DNA from: Enchytraeus crypticus
Taxonomy: Eukaryota; Annelida; Clitellata; Enchytraeida; Enchytraeidae
NCBI GenBank assembly: GCA_905160935.1
Contig: CAJHZI010000435.1
Location: 205,001-269,000, forward strand
Reading direction: 5' to 3'
DNA: 64,000 bases
Shown: piece after piece, positions 1-9,735 of the stretch
Position numbering within the stretch: the stretch's first letter is position 1
Layout: every line of letters starts with the position of its first letter
Position numbers and translations under genes: made by a program
Notes under the pieces: generated by a model
Database searches by the model: none
The model's input: only the letters and a program-made list of their open reading frames with translations
Told to the model about the DNA's origin: nothing

Positions 1-12
1 ACAGCTATTTAC

Positions 13-172
13 CTTTGACATGGAGCCTGGCCTTGGCGTACGCCGTGCCAGCCATGCTGATACCCTGACAGGAGTACTCTCCCCCGTCCCCCTCCGTCAC
101 CCCCTCAATGATCAGCGTGCCCTCCTCGGTCACTCGATACCTGCCCTCAGCCTGGTTCACGAACAGGTACTT
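13..172 (-). CDS. robo: Robo exon: second half of Ig4
   Basis: This exon completes the fourth immunoglobulin domain of a roundabout receptor, the transmembrane receptor for Slit ligands. The translation starts KYLFVNQAEGRYRV, runs through TEEGTLIIEGV and has the closing Ig cysteine in GEYSCQG, followed by GTAYAKARLHV, the usual last beta strand. The acceptor is TTTATGCAG ending at 173 and the donor is G|GTAAAT at 12. Length is 160 bp, starting in phase 0 and ending in phase 1. Joined to the exon at 1346-1470, the spacing from the Ig tryptophan to this strand is about three residues shorter than human ROBO1 Ig4. Third codon positions are GC-rich, unlike the intron. The transcript continues beyond the left edge. 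Confidence 0.88.
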
Positions 173-640
173 CTGCATAAAACACCACAATTTATCTCTA
201 TACCTATAAAGAGAAATAAAATCTGAAAAAAATACGCTCATTCCTTACACGTAAGTTAGTAAATAGTATCTTACTGTTACATTAATCTTTGTGACGGTAG
301 CTCGAGTGTGTCGAGTCGTCTTGAAGAGGAGCCTTGTGCTTCTGAACCTTGACGTTAAACACACTACAACTTACGCTCATTCCTCGTTCTCTTCTTTCCT
401 TTGTTGATTCTAAAGGATACAATATTTAACCGTTCGAATGTGCAGCACTGAATGTTCAGCACTGAATGTTCAACGCTGAATGTTCAGCACTGAATGTTCA
501 GCACTGAATGATCAGCACTGAATGTTCAGCACTGAATGTTCAGCACTGAATGTTCAGTGCTCCTTTAGATCTTAAAACAATATTAACACCAACCAGAAAA
601 TATTCATTCGAGGAACTCATTTAAATTCAAGATTCATTTA
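173..640. repeat. Intron with 14-bp minisatellite (436-560)
   Basis: At 436-560 a 14-bp unit, GAATGTTCAGCACT, is repeated about nine times with few differences. The rest of this stretch between the Ig4 exon and the duplicated array shows nothing I can name. Confidence 0.8.
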
Positions 641-1345
641 GACCTGTGTGTTGGGAGTGGTCCAGAACACGGCTGGACTGGGGTTGCCACTCAACTCACA
701 TCTCATCACGTGATTGATTGATTGATTGATTGATTGACTGATAGAGGTACCTGTGTGTTGGGAGTGGACCAGAACACGGATGGACTAGGGTTACCACTCA
801 TCTCACATCTCATCACGTGATTGATTGGTTGATTGATTGATTGGTTGATTGATTGATTGATTGATTGACTGATAGAGGTACCTGTGTGTTGGGAGTAGTC
901 CAGAATACGGCAGGACTGGGGTTACCACTCATCTCACATCTCATCACGTGATTGATTGATTGATTGATTGATAGAGGTACCTGTGTGTTGGGTGTGGTCC
1001 AGAACACTGCTGGACTGGGGTTACCACTCATTTCATATCTCATCACGTGATTGATTGATTGATTGGTTAGTTGATTGATTGATTGATTGATTGATAGAGG
1101 TACCTGTGTGTTGGGAGTGGTCCAGAACACGGCAGGACTGGGGTTACCACTCATCTCACATCTCATCACGTGATTGATTGATTGATTGATTAATTGGTTG
1201 GTTGCTTGATTGATTTATTGATTGATAGAGTTATCTGTGTGTTGGGGGTGATCCAGAACACTACAGGGCTGGGGTTACCACTCATCTCACATCTCATCAC
1301 ATGATTGATTGATTGACTGACTGATTGATTGATTGACAGTGGTAC
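641..1345 (-). repeat. Six tandem partial copies of the Ig4a exon tail
   Basis: Six copies of the last ~65 bp of the neighbouring Robo exon lie in the intron downstream of it, at about 641-710, 746-820, 877-951, 976-1050, 1099-1172 and 1230-1302. They are separated by 25-60 bp of GATT/GATTG repeat. Each copy begins at the same exon point (GTGATGAGATG on the minus strand) and runs to the exon end. Copies at 746, 877, 976 and 1099 keep CAG|GTACC at the donor, the one at 641 has CAG|GTCTAA, and the one at 1230 has lost GT (CAG|ATAAC). The copies translate as MRCEMSGNPSPAVFW with only a few changes (C to Y at 976, M to L at 641, A to V at 1230). No copy has a convincing acceptor, so they are not independent exons. 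Reading the exon frame into the intron meets a stop at 1192-1190. Confidence 0.88.
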
Positions 1346-1470
1346 CTGTGTGTTGGGGGTGGTCCAGAACACTGCAGGACTGGGGTTGCCACTCATCTCA
1401 CATCTCATCACGACCCTCCTGCCCTTGCCCACTGTCTTGTCGCGAGGTGTCACCACGAACGACGGGCGCG
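1346..1470 (-). CDS. robo: Robo exon: first half of Ig4
   Basis: The translation contains RPSFVVTPRDKTVGKGRRVV, then the first Ig cysteine in MRCEMSGNPSP and the core tryptophan in AVFW, ending TTPNTQ. This matches the start of Ig4 in Robo receptors, where a PRD-V-V-LGR strand and GNPQPAIFW are typical. The acceptor is GACGTTAG before 1470 and the donor is CAG|GTACCA after 1346. The 125-bp exon starts in phase 1 and ends in phase 0, matching its neighbours. I take this copy as the true exon because only it has the upstream half of the domain and an acceptor. Six partial copies of its 3' part follow it in the intron. Confidence 0.9.
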
Positions 1471-1527
1471 CTAACGTCAGTCAAACATAAACACGTCCAT
1501 GATGATATCTAAATGTTTTACTGACTG

Positions 1528-1568
<41 letters not shown>

Positions 1569-1867
1569 TATATATATAGTATATATATATATGTATTAGT
1601 ATATATGTATATATATATTAGTATATGTATATGTATTTGTATATGTATATGTATTAGTATATATGTATATGTATTAAGTATTAGTTTATGTGTAAGATTA
1701 AACGTAAATATAATCTTATCCTCATAAGAAGCGAATGCATAGTCAAACAGTCATATATCTGTTATTACATAAAGTACTGTTACCGTTAAATGATATAAAA
1801 TATATTATTAGTAACACCTATAAATTAATGATGACATTTAACATTTTTATGACCATAAGATATTCAT

Positions 1868-1950
1868 CTATGGATTGATAGGAGATGATCTATTCGTATC
1901 CCGACTCCTTTTGTTGGACTAGGATTTAAGGGAAGATGATGATGAAGGTA
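1868..1950 (-). repeat. Dispersed repeat with ATC-rich end
   Basis: On the minus strand this reads CATCATCATCTTCCCTTAAA followed by an altered middle and GGGATACGAATAGATC. The same order is seen at 4803-4860, 5460-5560, 10770-10900 and 43105-43185, so it is a dispersed family rather than chance. No coding content is visible. Confidence 0.65.
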
Positions 1951-2400
1951 TTTATCACCCGTAACTCATTACTTATCTATGAGATATATCAAACATTAGT
2001 ACTATTGCATTATGTTATCAGTTAAATATGAATAATTATATAATGGTTTCTGGTACTTCAGCTATTATAGTCACACACATGACGATATCTGGCACCTTAT
2101 TATCTTGCGCTAATAAATGGCTTGCTCGAAGATGGAATAATTAACGAATAAATGCGATTTTATACCTTTATTCTATAATTGTGCAGATGTTTTGACAGAG
2201 AATTTTGACAAAAAGCACTATTGCTCAAGTCTAAGCCTTCATACGAAATATATCAAGGTTGGGATTAAGCATCCATTTCACAGCCTTAAGAAGCGCTTAG
2301 CTCATATGCAGACATATCGCAATGATTAATCAATGGTTTGCTCGATCGATCTATTAATTGAACCAGACATAAATTAATCAATCAATCAACCAATCATTCC

Positions 2401-2538
2401 GTCAGCCAGTCAGTCAGTCGGCCAATCAATTAAGTAATAAGTATAATTGATTAATAAAAATTAAATAATTAATTATTAATTAATAATTAATTATTTATAA
2501 ATTAATTATTTGATTGGCCGACTGACTGACTGGCTGAC
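2401..2538. repeat. Inverted repeat, 29-bp perfect arms
   Basis: The arm 2401-2429 (GTCAGCCAGTCAGTCAGTCG then GCCAATCAA) is the exact reverse complement of 2510-2538. The 80-bp loop is almost pure A/T and itself rich in AATTAATT palindromes. Simple GACT/GATT tracts continue outside both arms up to the donor of the Ig3 exon. Confidence 0.85.
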
Positions 2539-2641
2539 TGATTGTTTTATTAATTGACTGACTGATTGATTGATTAATTTATTGATTGATTGATTGATTA
2601 ATTTATTGATTGATTAGCTTATATCTTATTAATTGACATAC

Positions 2642-2769
2642 ACAGCACAGTTAGCTTGGCCTCAGCCTCCTGCCATCCCACAGAGTTCTCCATTCTACAC
2701 ACATAGCGTCCCTCGTCCGTCACCTGAGCGTGCTCTATCCTTAGAGACCTGTCCTCCAGGATCTGAGAT
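2642..2769 (-). CDS. robo: Robo exon: second half of Ig3
   Basis: The codon split over the intron gives Arg, and the frame continues SQILEDRSLRIEHAQVTDEG, then the closing Ig cysteine in RYVCRMENSVGW and QEAEAKLTV. This is the end of the third Ig domain of a Robo receptor. The acceptor is CTACTTTCAG before 2769. I chose the donor T|GTATGT after 2642 because it is the stronger site and gives the phase 1 needed by the next exon. Length is 128 bp. The exon is too short to stand out as an ORF and was found by following the splice phase from 4610-4748. Confidence 0.85.
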
Positions 2770-3204
2770 CTGAAAGTAGTGAAACAATGAACTGTGTAAA
2801 CACTGAATTAATAACTAATCTGTCAAGAAAACAATTCCTGTCCTAATACACTGCTCAGAACACTAGAATTACGTTTAAATTCCTTCTCATAGCTTAATTA
2901 TTACACGATTATTTTAAAGAAGACGTCTATAATATAAATGTCATTAAATTTTGAAAAAATATCTTTAAATAAGTGTATCTAATCTCAAGTGAATTTAAAT
3001 TTGTAAAATTGCAAAGGCTTCGCAAAATTGCGAGTAAGCAGATCAACTATTTTTTTCGTACAATAAACCCCTGTATTTATTGCTGTTATTATACTAGTTA
3101 AAATAAGACTATAAAGATCCTTCTACTTTGGCTTCGCAATCCCCATGTACTATCTTAAGAAAAGGTGTTCTGTTTTCTCAAAGAATTACTATTATCTATT
3201 AACA

Positions 3205-3208
<4 letters not shown>

Positions 3209-3276
<68 letters not shown>

Positions 3277-3300
3277 GTATATGTATATATAATATATGTA
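3209..3300. repeat. TA microsatellite
   Basis: About 60 bp of pure TA is followed by GTATATGTATATG variants. Confidence 0.95.
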
Positions 3301-3449
3301 ATTGAATAATATATGTAATGTATATATGTAATTTCTGTCGAGCCATTTGTCACTGAATGTGATATCTAACAATTTTACTGAACTAAAGTCTTGTGCACAA
3401 ATCCGCATGTATAACTCCCATACATTTTATTTAACTAACAGAAACTTCG

Positions 3450-3562
3450 AGGCTGAGTCAGTAGCGATTAGTTGTTAGACTGTGGATCAGTGGGTGTGGA
3501 GTTCACATCCCATATTCGCCCCATCGCTGACATGCTTTTGAGACAGAAAACGGACGTTACAT
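3450..3562 (+). mobile_element. tRNA-derived SINE copy (shared-body family)
   Basis: A degenerate B box (GAGTTCACATCCC) precedes GCTGACATGCTTTTGAGACA and GAAAACGGACGTTA. The same order (box, then GACATCGCTTTCGAGTGAGG, then AAACTGACGTTAA) occurs at 59862-59960 and, reversed, at 11460-11560 and 14500-14590. Confidence 0.65.
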
Positions 3563-3639
3563 TATGCATTAACCTGATTGGCAAGGTGATATAGACTTCT
3601 AAATACATTTAGCTCTTGATTAAATGTTAAGGTTCTATA

Positions 3640-3765
3640 ACAATGATAACGTATAACAACAATTGGAGTGCTACTGTCATCAATGACAACGTCGAGCAAT
3701 ATTGAGACAAGTCCAAGCCGGCGGGTAAAGAGAAGGTCCAAAACCGGTTCAAATTCCAAAAGTTT
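3640..3765 (+). repeat. Dispersed repeat, copy 1
   Basis: The run from GAGTGCTACTGTCATCAATG through ACAACGTCGAGCAATATTGA to GGTCCAAAACCGGTTCAA corresponds to 56224-56318 (GAGTTCTACTGTTGTCCATG, ACAACATCGAACACTG, GGTCCAAAACGGTGCAA). Type unknown. Confidence 0.6.
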
Positions 3766-3849
3766 TCACGCATTACAAAATGCTTGTATGATATTTTAAC
3801 TAATATTTTAAAACAGTTTTTGAAATTCCACGATAATTTTCTCTCGGCT

Positions 3850-3942
3850 ACACTAGCGCCAGAACCTGCGTCCCGTACAACTCGGAGTCGATCGTTAAGA
3901 TACCTGACGCTCTAGCCACTCTGCTATAAAATACTCAACATT
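3850..3942 (-). mobile_element. Possible tRNA-derived SINE head
   Basis: The minus strand reads TAGCAGAGTGGCTAGAGCGT, a good A-box region, followed about 50 bp later by GCAGGTTCTGGCGC, a weak B box. No matching tail was found. Confidence 0.4.
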
Positions 3943-4609
3943 CAGCATTTAATTAAATTTAGTTCCTCTCAGTATTCTTGAATACCGCACTCTTCTTATT
4001 GTTCGTATCCACAGTATTCTTATTTTTTCTTTTACAATGTTCTTATATGTTGTTATGAAGTCGCGTATACAGAAGGAATGCCCAGGGAACCAATCACCAG
4101 GCCAGCTGATGGTTTCTTTAAAAGCTTAATTTTAATTGTATTCATGGCTAATTGTATGTGTAAAGGATTTAAATAATTTTTAAAAAATGAACTCCGGGGA
4201 AGGCGTAGGTGTGCGCAAAAGTATACAGGCAATGTCCAAAAAGCTTTCGGACTACTCTTAAAAATTACTCTATTCGCCACTGTTCTTATGCAAGGAATAT
4301 ACTTTTAGACGAAATCTCTTGATATTCAGCAGAAAGCCGATGGAACAGAAGAAATTTAAATTTAGAATTAAGTGATGAATCCAAATACCGTTAAAACGTG
4401 TATTGTTTAACAAAATCTTTGAATTACCAAAGTAGCATAAGAGTAGTAAGGTTACCTAGAAGTCTCTCCCAATTTGACTTTTAGCCTTTGAATAGCCTTA
4501 AGACGAACTACTGCGAAAGCATTTGCCAATAATGTTTTCATTAATCAAGAAGTCTCGTTCGCTAGAATTAGTTATAGTGTTTTAATGTAATCAGACAATG
4601 GACTCATAC

Positions 4610-4748
4610 CTCTCAGCCGGGATTTGCCCCTCGAGTTTTTTCCAGATGATGACGGGTTCAGGATCACCGGTGGCCTGACACTGAAGCAGCACGTCCTCGT
4701 TCTCCTTCACCACAGTGTCCTTGGGTGGATCAACTATCTGAGGAACCT
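4610..4748 (-). CDS. robo: Robo exon: first half of Ig3
   Basis: The frame reads EVPQIVDPPKDTVVKENEDV, then the opening Ig cysteine in LLQCQATGDPEP and the core tryptophan in VIIWKK, ending GQIPAER. This is the first half of Robo Ig3. The acceptor is TTGTTGTAG before 4748 and the donor is AG|GTATGA after 4610. Length is 139 bp, in at phase 1 and out at phase 2, completed by the exon at 2642-2769. Both halves of this domain keep the two disulphide cysteines and the buried tryptophan, so there is no sign of decay. Confidence 0.9.
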
Positions 4749-4802
4749 CTACAACAAGTAAGAGCTGGATTATTACTTCCACTCAAAAAAACTCCGGATT
4801 TA

Positions 4803-4862
4803 CTCATCTTCATCATCATCTTCCCTTGAATCCCTCTATAACTAGGGTAGGGATTAGAAAAT
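4803..4862 (+). repeat. Dispersed repeat with ATC-rich end
   Basis: TTCATCATCATCTTCCCTTG is followed by AATCCCTCTATAACTAGGGT and AGGGATTAGAAAATTT, the family described at 1868. The next 590 bp, to 5450, show nothing recognisable. Confidence 0.6.
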
Positions 4863-5454
4863 TTTGTAAATTTCTGGAGCCTAGGCGCTCACGAACCGAA
4901 TGCCCTTTTGCTGACATTGGTTTGGATCTTAGTGCTTTGTCGCCTTTTACGACACGTATAGTCCACGGTTGGTTTATTCTTCAGCAACACGGACATAACA
5001 CGCGTAACTCAACAGATATACTAAAGATTAAAATCGGTTAAAAGGTTTAAATCAAAGGTTAAAAGTTAAGAATAAACTAATCGAATACTGAACGCGTCGC
5101 GCAAAGACATGGCTAACAAAGACAGAGCAGCAAGAGAATGGTCTTATCCTGATCTCTGGTGTAACAGTTGTTGTTGATACTTACTTGTTTGAATAACTGA
5201 AGTATTATTTCTGTATTGAAATATCATTCAGGTTTGTTGTACAGTGGTGTGTCCACCCTAAATTTAATTAGCTAAGTTATATGTAAACACGAGTCATTAT
5301 CAAATTGAACACTGAGGTGGTTTTCTCATTTATTTATTGAAGAATAGGACATATAAAAACTCCCTCACACTCGCACTGTTAATAAACAGCTGTTAAACCT
5401 GCTCTAACGGCTTAATTGCTGCACCTGTCTATGACGCTTCTTCCTCTGACCTCC

Positions 5455-5565
5455 AACATCATCATCATCATCATCATCATCATCTTCTTCTTCTTCTTCG
5501 CTTAAATCCTATGTTTAACCAGGATCGGGATACGAAGAGAGTTTCTCCATTCCTCCCTGTCCCAC
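5455..5565 (+). repeat. Dispersed repeat with long ATC/TTC tract
   Basis: A (CAT)n/(CTT)n tract at 5459-5499 is followed by GCTTAAATCCTATGTTTAAC, CAGGATCGGGATACGAAGAG and TTTCTCCATTCC. It is the same family as 43105-43185. It ends about 65 bp from the Ig2 donor. Confidence 0.65.
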
Positions 5566-5629
5566 ACCATATCCTACACCTCCAACAACATTGATATCGT
5601 GATAGATCATGACATCCAGCACTACTAAC

Positions 5630-5908
5630 CTCTAACAGACAGCATGGCAGGCTGACTCTCTCTCTCCCCACCCAGGTTGAACCCCACACACACGTAGCTG
5701 CCCGAGTCTCCCCTCCCTGCCCTCCTCACGTGCAGGGTCCCCATAGCGTCTACCCCCACCCGCTCATCCAAAACCACCCCCTCTCCGTCCTTCTCCCACC
5801 TGGTCCTGGGCTCGGGCTCACCCCGAGGCGTCACACAGTGCAGGCTGGCGTCCTGCCCCACCGCCACCTCTACGCTCTGAGGCTGCACTCTGAACTCATC
5901 ACGTATCA
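5630..5908 (-). CDS. robo: Robo exon: Ig2 domain
   Basis: This 279-bp exon encodes all of Ig2. It begins VIRDEFRVQPQSVEVAVGQD, has the opening cysteine in ASLHCVTPRGEPEP, the tryptophan in TRWEKDGEG and the closing cysteine in GSYVCVGFNLGGERES, ending AMLSVRG. The CVG-N-GERES stretch and the PRGEPEP turn are close to the human ROBO Ig2 pattern and are the best family markers after Ig1. The acceptor is TTTGCTGCAG before 5908 and the donor is AG|GTTAGT after 5630, both phase 1. Codons are strongly GC-ending against an AT-rich intron. In known Robo proteins, Ig1 and Ig2 form the Slit-binding end. Confidence 0.94.
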
Positions 5909-6849
5909 CTGCAGCAAACAGGCACAAAGTGGCACATTAATTCACATATATTTAAGTATACTCAGAGGCACAAAGTAGCTCATATATTCAGTGTCACAAA
6001 GTAGCTTACATACTCACTGGCACAAAGTTGGCCTATCATATAAACTCATAATCACAAAGGAGAACATAAATACAGAGAGACAAATAGTAAATAAGAACGT
6101 TTACGTTTAAACAAAGAACGTTTACGCAGAAAACTAATTAATGAATGCAAAGTAACAAATAAGCTTCTGCTGCGCTCAAATGAAATCAAATGAATTTTTA
6201 TTTACTCTAGTAATCAACGTGAAAGTCATCATTCACAGTTGCACACTATAAAGCTTGTGAGACAAACGAGTTGTGTAAACGTAATTAGTTCTCTAACGTT
6301 CGCCAGATGACAGCATTTGAACAATTGAGCAGCTGTGAACAATTAGCGTGTGGTGTCACACGTCTTTACCAAACTCTCTAATTGTCTTTCTGTACTTGGC
6401 AGGAAATTCAATGCGAGAGGAAATGGTCTACCAAATCATCAGAAAAAACGGCCTCCAGAAATTTTCAAAAGTTAAGATATATTCTGCGAAATTGTAAACT
6501 GCATTTATGAATTCAACAGCTTCTCAAAAAAATTAATATGGAATAAATAATTTTCGTACTTGTGATAATATAGTACTATACAAGACATCGGCAAAAACTA
6601 TTAAAGTAGAACTATGTGTGTCATGTACAACTAGAATTAGTGTTGTTGTGTTGCTATTGAAATCTTGAAGAACACAAATCCTTAAATAACCAGTCGAATT
6701 ACTGTAATAATCTCTGTGTTTCAATAAAATTCAAAAACAAAAAGTGTAAGCAATTTCTATAGATTACAGACATATCAACGATATTACTAGCAGTTAGTAA
6801 AAGAGAAGAAAATATAGTAGAAAACGATGAAAAGGGATCCATATTTTAG

Positions 6850-7668
6850 GGAGGAAATTTAATCTGCAACTAACATCATGAAGAATGGGAAAGATGCCGG
6901 AATAGATTATATCCCAGCAGAATTCTTGAAATTGTTGGAAGGAGAAACATTCAATAAGTTAATGGAAGTACGTAAAGAAGCGTACAATACAGGTTTTTGG
7001 TCAGACGACTTTACCAAGTCGGTGATGATCCTAATTCCAAAAAAGCCAAAGCTGTGGAGTGTTCGAATTACAGAACAATCAGTTTAAAACCTCATGCATC
7101 GAAGATCTTATTAAAGATAATAAATAATCACATTCAGTCGAAAGCAGATACGATACTGAGAAAAACACATTTGGTTTTGGGAAAGGATGCGGCACAAGAG
7201 AAACAATAGCTGTAATTCGGCTTCCTTTCGAAAGAAGCTTAGAATATAGAAATGATGTTTTTGTATGCTTTGAAGACTTTGAGAAGGCCTTTGACAGGTT
7301 GGATTGGATAACGATGATGAATATCTTGAAAAGAATAGGAATTGACTGGAGAGATAGAAGACTAATTTAAAAATTGTACATGAATCAAAGAGCAATAATC
7401 AAAATCCAGCAACAATACTCAGAGTCAGAAGGTGAAATAGGACGTGGAGTAAGACAACGTTGTAGCATATCGCCGCTGCTTTTTATCATTTACGCTGAGG
7501 CAATGATGGAGGAAGCCGTGGAAGATATGAAAGAAGGAATAAAAGTAAGAGGAAATTTGTTACAAGATGTACGATTTGCAGATGACCAAGGAATGGTAGC
7601 GGGCAGCGAGACTGGACTGCGGAAGATAATGGATAGGCTGAATGATACGGCATTGAGATATACAAATA
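6850..7668 (+). mobile_element. Decayed LINE reverse transcriptase
   Basis: This is a non-LTR retrotransposon reverse transcriptase fragment read across several frames. In order: KNGKDAGIDYIPAEFLKLL, a stretch with SVMILIPKK and CSNYRTISL (the usual PIPK/NYRPISL region), then VCFEDFEKAFDRLDW with the motif-A aspartate, GVRQRCSISPLLF (motif B, normally GVRQGC) and VRFADDQGMVAG (motif C, catalytic Asp-Asp kept). Frameshifts occur near 7060 and 7185 and a TAA lies near 7366, so it is dead. It ends in a TA microsatellite at 7670. The clade is uncertain. It may be the same family as the GA-tailed 3' ends in this window, but no copy joins the two parts. Confidence 0.88.
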
Positions 7669-7669
7669 G

Positions 7670-7770
7670 GCATATATATACTGTATATATATATATATAT
7701 ATATACATGAATATATACATTATATATATATCTATCTATCTATCTATATATATATATATATAGATATATA

Positions 7771-7826
<56 letters not shown>

Positions 7827-7865
7827 ATATATATATATATAAAGTATATATCTATATATATATAC
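7670..7865. repeat. TA-rich microsatellite
   Basis: About 190 bp of TA repeat carries a short (TATC)n section at 7729-7745. It starts exactly where the LINE fragment stops. Confidence 0.95.
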
Positions 7866-7876
7866 GGTATATACAC

Positions 7877-7924
7877 GTATACAGTATATACACGCCGCAT
7901 AAAAGCTTCTCCCTCTCTTTTTCT

Positions 7925-7957
<33 letters not shown>

Positions 7958-7998
7958 AATGATCAGTACATACGCGTGCCTAAAAGCTTCTCTCTCTC

Positions 7999-8052
<54 letters not shown>

Positions 8053-8078
8053 CGCTTCTCTCTCTCTCTCTATAAAAG

Positions 8079-8155
<77 letters not shown>

Positions 8156-8182
8156 GAGAGAGAGAAGAAGAGAGAGAGAGAG

Positions 8183-8271
<89 letters not shown>

Positions 8272-8369
8272 CTTTTAGGCACGCGTATGTACTGATCATT
8301 GAGAGAGAGAGAGAGAGAGAAAGAAAAAGAGAGGGAGAAGCTTTTATGCGGCGTGTATATACTGTATAC
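7877..8369. repeat. 493-bp palindrome with CT/TA/GA core
   Basis: The left arm starts GTATACAGTATATACACGCC, continues GCATAAAAGCTTCTCCCTCT and, after a CT run, has CAATGATCAGTACATACGCG then TGCCTAAAAGCTTC. The right arm is its exact reverse complement from GAAGCTTTTAGGCACGCG (8269) to 8369, apart from microsatellite length. The centre, near 8123, is a TA tract flanked by CT and GA runs. Confidence 0.9.
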
Positions 8370-8399
8370 TGAGCAATGAGAGAGAGCACGCGGATTAAA

Positions 8400-8625
8400 T
8401 GAACAGATCTTGTGGAACGACGATCAACTCAGCCGCGATGATCTGTAAATCCGAGATAAGCTCGCGTTGATTGCCCTTATGAGCGGGTCGACGTCGGCCG
8501 AGGCGTCCCCGGGGCTTCCCTTGCCCACGCCCGACCGTCGTCCACGGAGCAAGCCGCCCTGTCTCCCGCCCAGTGGTCCGCGTAGCCGCCTGGTCACGCA
8601 GCCGCCCGCCATACGTCCATACGTT
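8400..8625. other. GC-rich island of unknown nature
   Basis: Between the palindrome and AT-rich intron lies about 200 bp rich in G, C and CpG, such as GCGGGTCGACGTCGGCCGAG and GGTCACGCAGCCGCCCGCC. Short open frames run on both strands (8424-8612 minus, 8467-8700 plus), but neither resembles a known domain, and open frames are expected in GC-rich DNA. Confidence 0.6.
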
Positions 8626-8924
8626 CTATGTTTTATTAAATCTCTCTCTAAGGTAAAGCTTCAAGAGAAATGTCATATTTGGATAGAAAGAATGAGCTAA
8701 CCAGATCTTTCTTAGACATTTGATTCTGTAGCTCATTTTGTGTTGCAGCACATTCGCTTGCTGAGTCACACAGATTGTCTCGGTTCTATTCAAAACTGGC
8801 CTTACGATCATCCGTATAATATTGTAGATATAAGCAGGCTGTAAGGAAGTTATTGCAAGAATGATTGAAAAGTATATTATTTATTTTTAGAAGAATTTAC
8901 AACATGTTAGTTTTAAATAATTCA

Positions 8925-8982
8925 CTTCTCTCTCTCTCTCTGTCTCTCTCTCTCTCTCTCTCTGTCTCTGTCTCTCTCTTTA
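8925..8982. repeat. CT microsatellite
   Basis: (CT)n is interrupted by TGTCTC. No LINE 3' end is recognisable next to it. Confidence 0.9.
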
Positions 8983-9407
8983 TGTCTATGTAATTAATAT
9001 TCTGTCAAACGAAAGGTTCAAGAAGTATATTTCCATACACAGTTTTCCACGATGTAGAAATAGCACTCTACTGATCAATAAGATAATCAAGTTAATGAGT
9101 CTAAGTATTATTCACTCCTTAATGTAGCCGTTAACCTGGACAAAAGCTCCATCATGGAATGTGATGACTATTCTAACAGATACTAGTACTTGAGATACAC
9201 ACTATACAGGTTAACGATTCCTCACTGATATTTTTCGTGACACATAACGGATGCTACTAACAGCTTTAACGCACTTCCAAATCTCCAATGCGTATCGGTG
9301 GATACACCATTCAAACCCTTGACGTATTCTTAACATCCGGCGTAAGAAATGCCATTTAACCGAAACGTAGTTTACGCCAGGACATAATAGGATTCGCTTC
9401 TGAAAAG

Positions 9408-9600
9408 GGTTGAGCAGGTGGCATATTGGCAAGCTATTCGACAAAATTGAAAGTGGCACAGCGAATCAGTAGGTACAAGGTTCAAATCCAGTGCTCTCTT
9501 CGTCACATACAAGCTATAGGGATGGAAAAGGACGCTAAGCTTAACTTGACGTTTTAGATTTTGCTTGGCCTTTCAGATTTTACAGCAGTCGAGAGAGCGC
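9408..9600 (+). mobile_element. tRNA-derived SINE, family A copy 1
   Basis: GAGCAGGTGGCATATTGGC matches a degenerate tRNA 5' part, and a perfect B box GGTTCAAATCC lies at 9479-9489, followed by AGTGCTCTCTTCGTCACA. The body continues GACGCTAAGCTTAACTTG and TTTTGCTTGGCCTTTCAGAT. It corresponds along its length to 23526-23720. Confidence 0.75.
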
Positions 9601-9639
9601 AGTGAGTGACTGCAACATTAGAGAGTAGAGAAGCCGCTC

Positions 9640-9735
9640 ATAGACAACAATAGTACGACTGACTATTGATCTCGTGACCTCCTGTTTCTAAGGTCAGCTT
9701 CCTATCAATAAACCATAGAACCTCTCGCGTTAGTG
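9640..9735 (-). mobile_element. Possible tRNA-derived SINE head
   Basis: The minus strand reads GGTTCTATGGTTTATTGATA (A-box-like) and then GGAGGTCACGAGATCAATAG, a worn B box. The distance is right for a tRNA-derived Pol III promoter. Confidence 0.4.

Larger units (their letters stand above)
1471..2641. other. Intron between Ig3 and Ig4 exons
   Basis: At 1531-1680 is a TA-rich microsatellite. At 1868-1950 is a minus-strand copy of the ATC-tailed dispersed repeat. At 2340-2640 are GATT/GACT tracts holding a perfect inverted repeat. I see nothing else between 1680 and 2330. Confidence 0.7.
2770..4609. other. Intron inside the Ig3 domain
   Basis: It holds a TA microsatellite (3209-3300), a SINE (3450-3560), a dispersed repeat (3640-3765) and a minus-strand tRNA-like stretch (3850-3940). 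Nothing recognisable is seen at 2770-3200 or 3950-4600. Confidence 0.6.

Noticed and set aside
813-1169. 118-codon frame repeating the Ig4 strand motif
   Set aside because: It is the duplicated exon tail joined through GATT repeats. Without acceptors it is not a separate coding exon.
641-1345. CRISPR-like array of regular repeats
   Set aside because: The repeats are copies of an animal exon, and the spacers are all GATT repeat.
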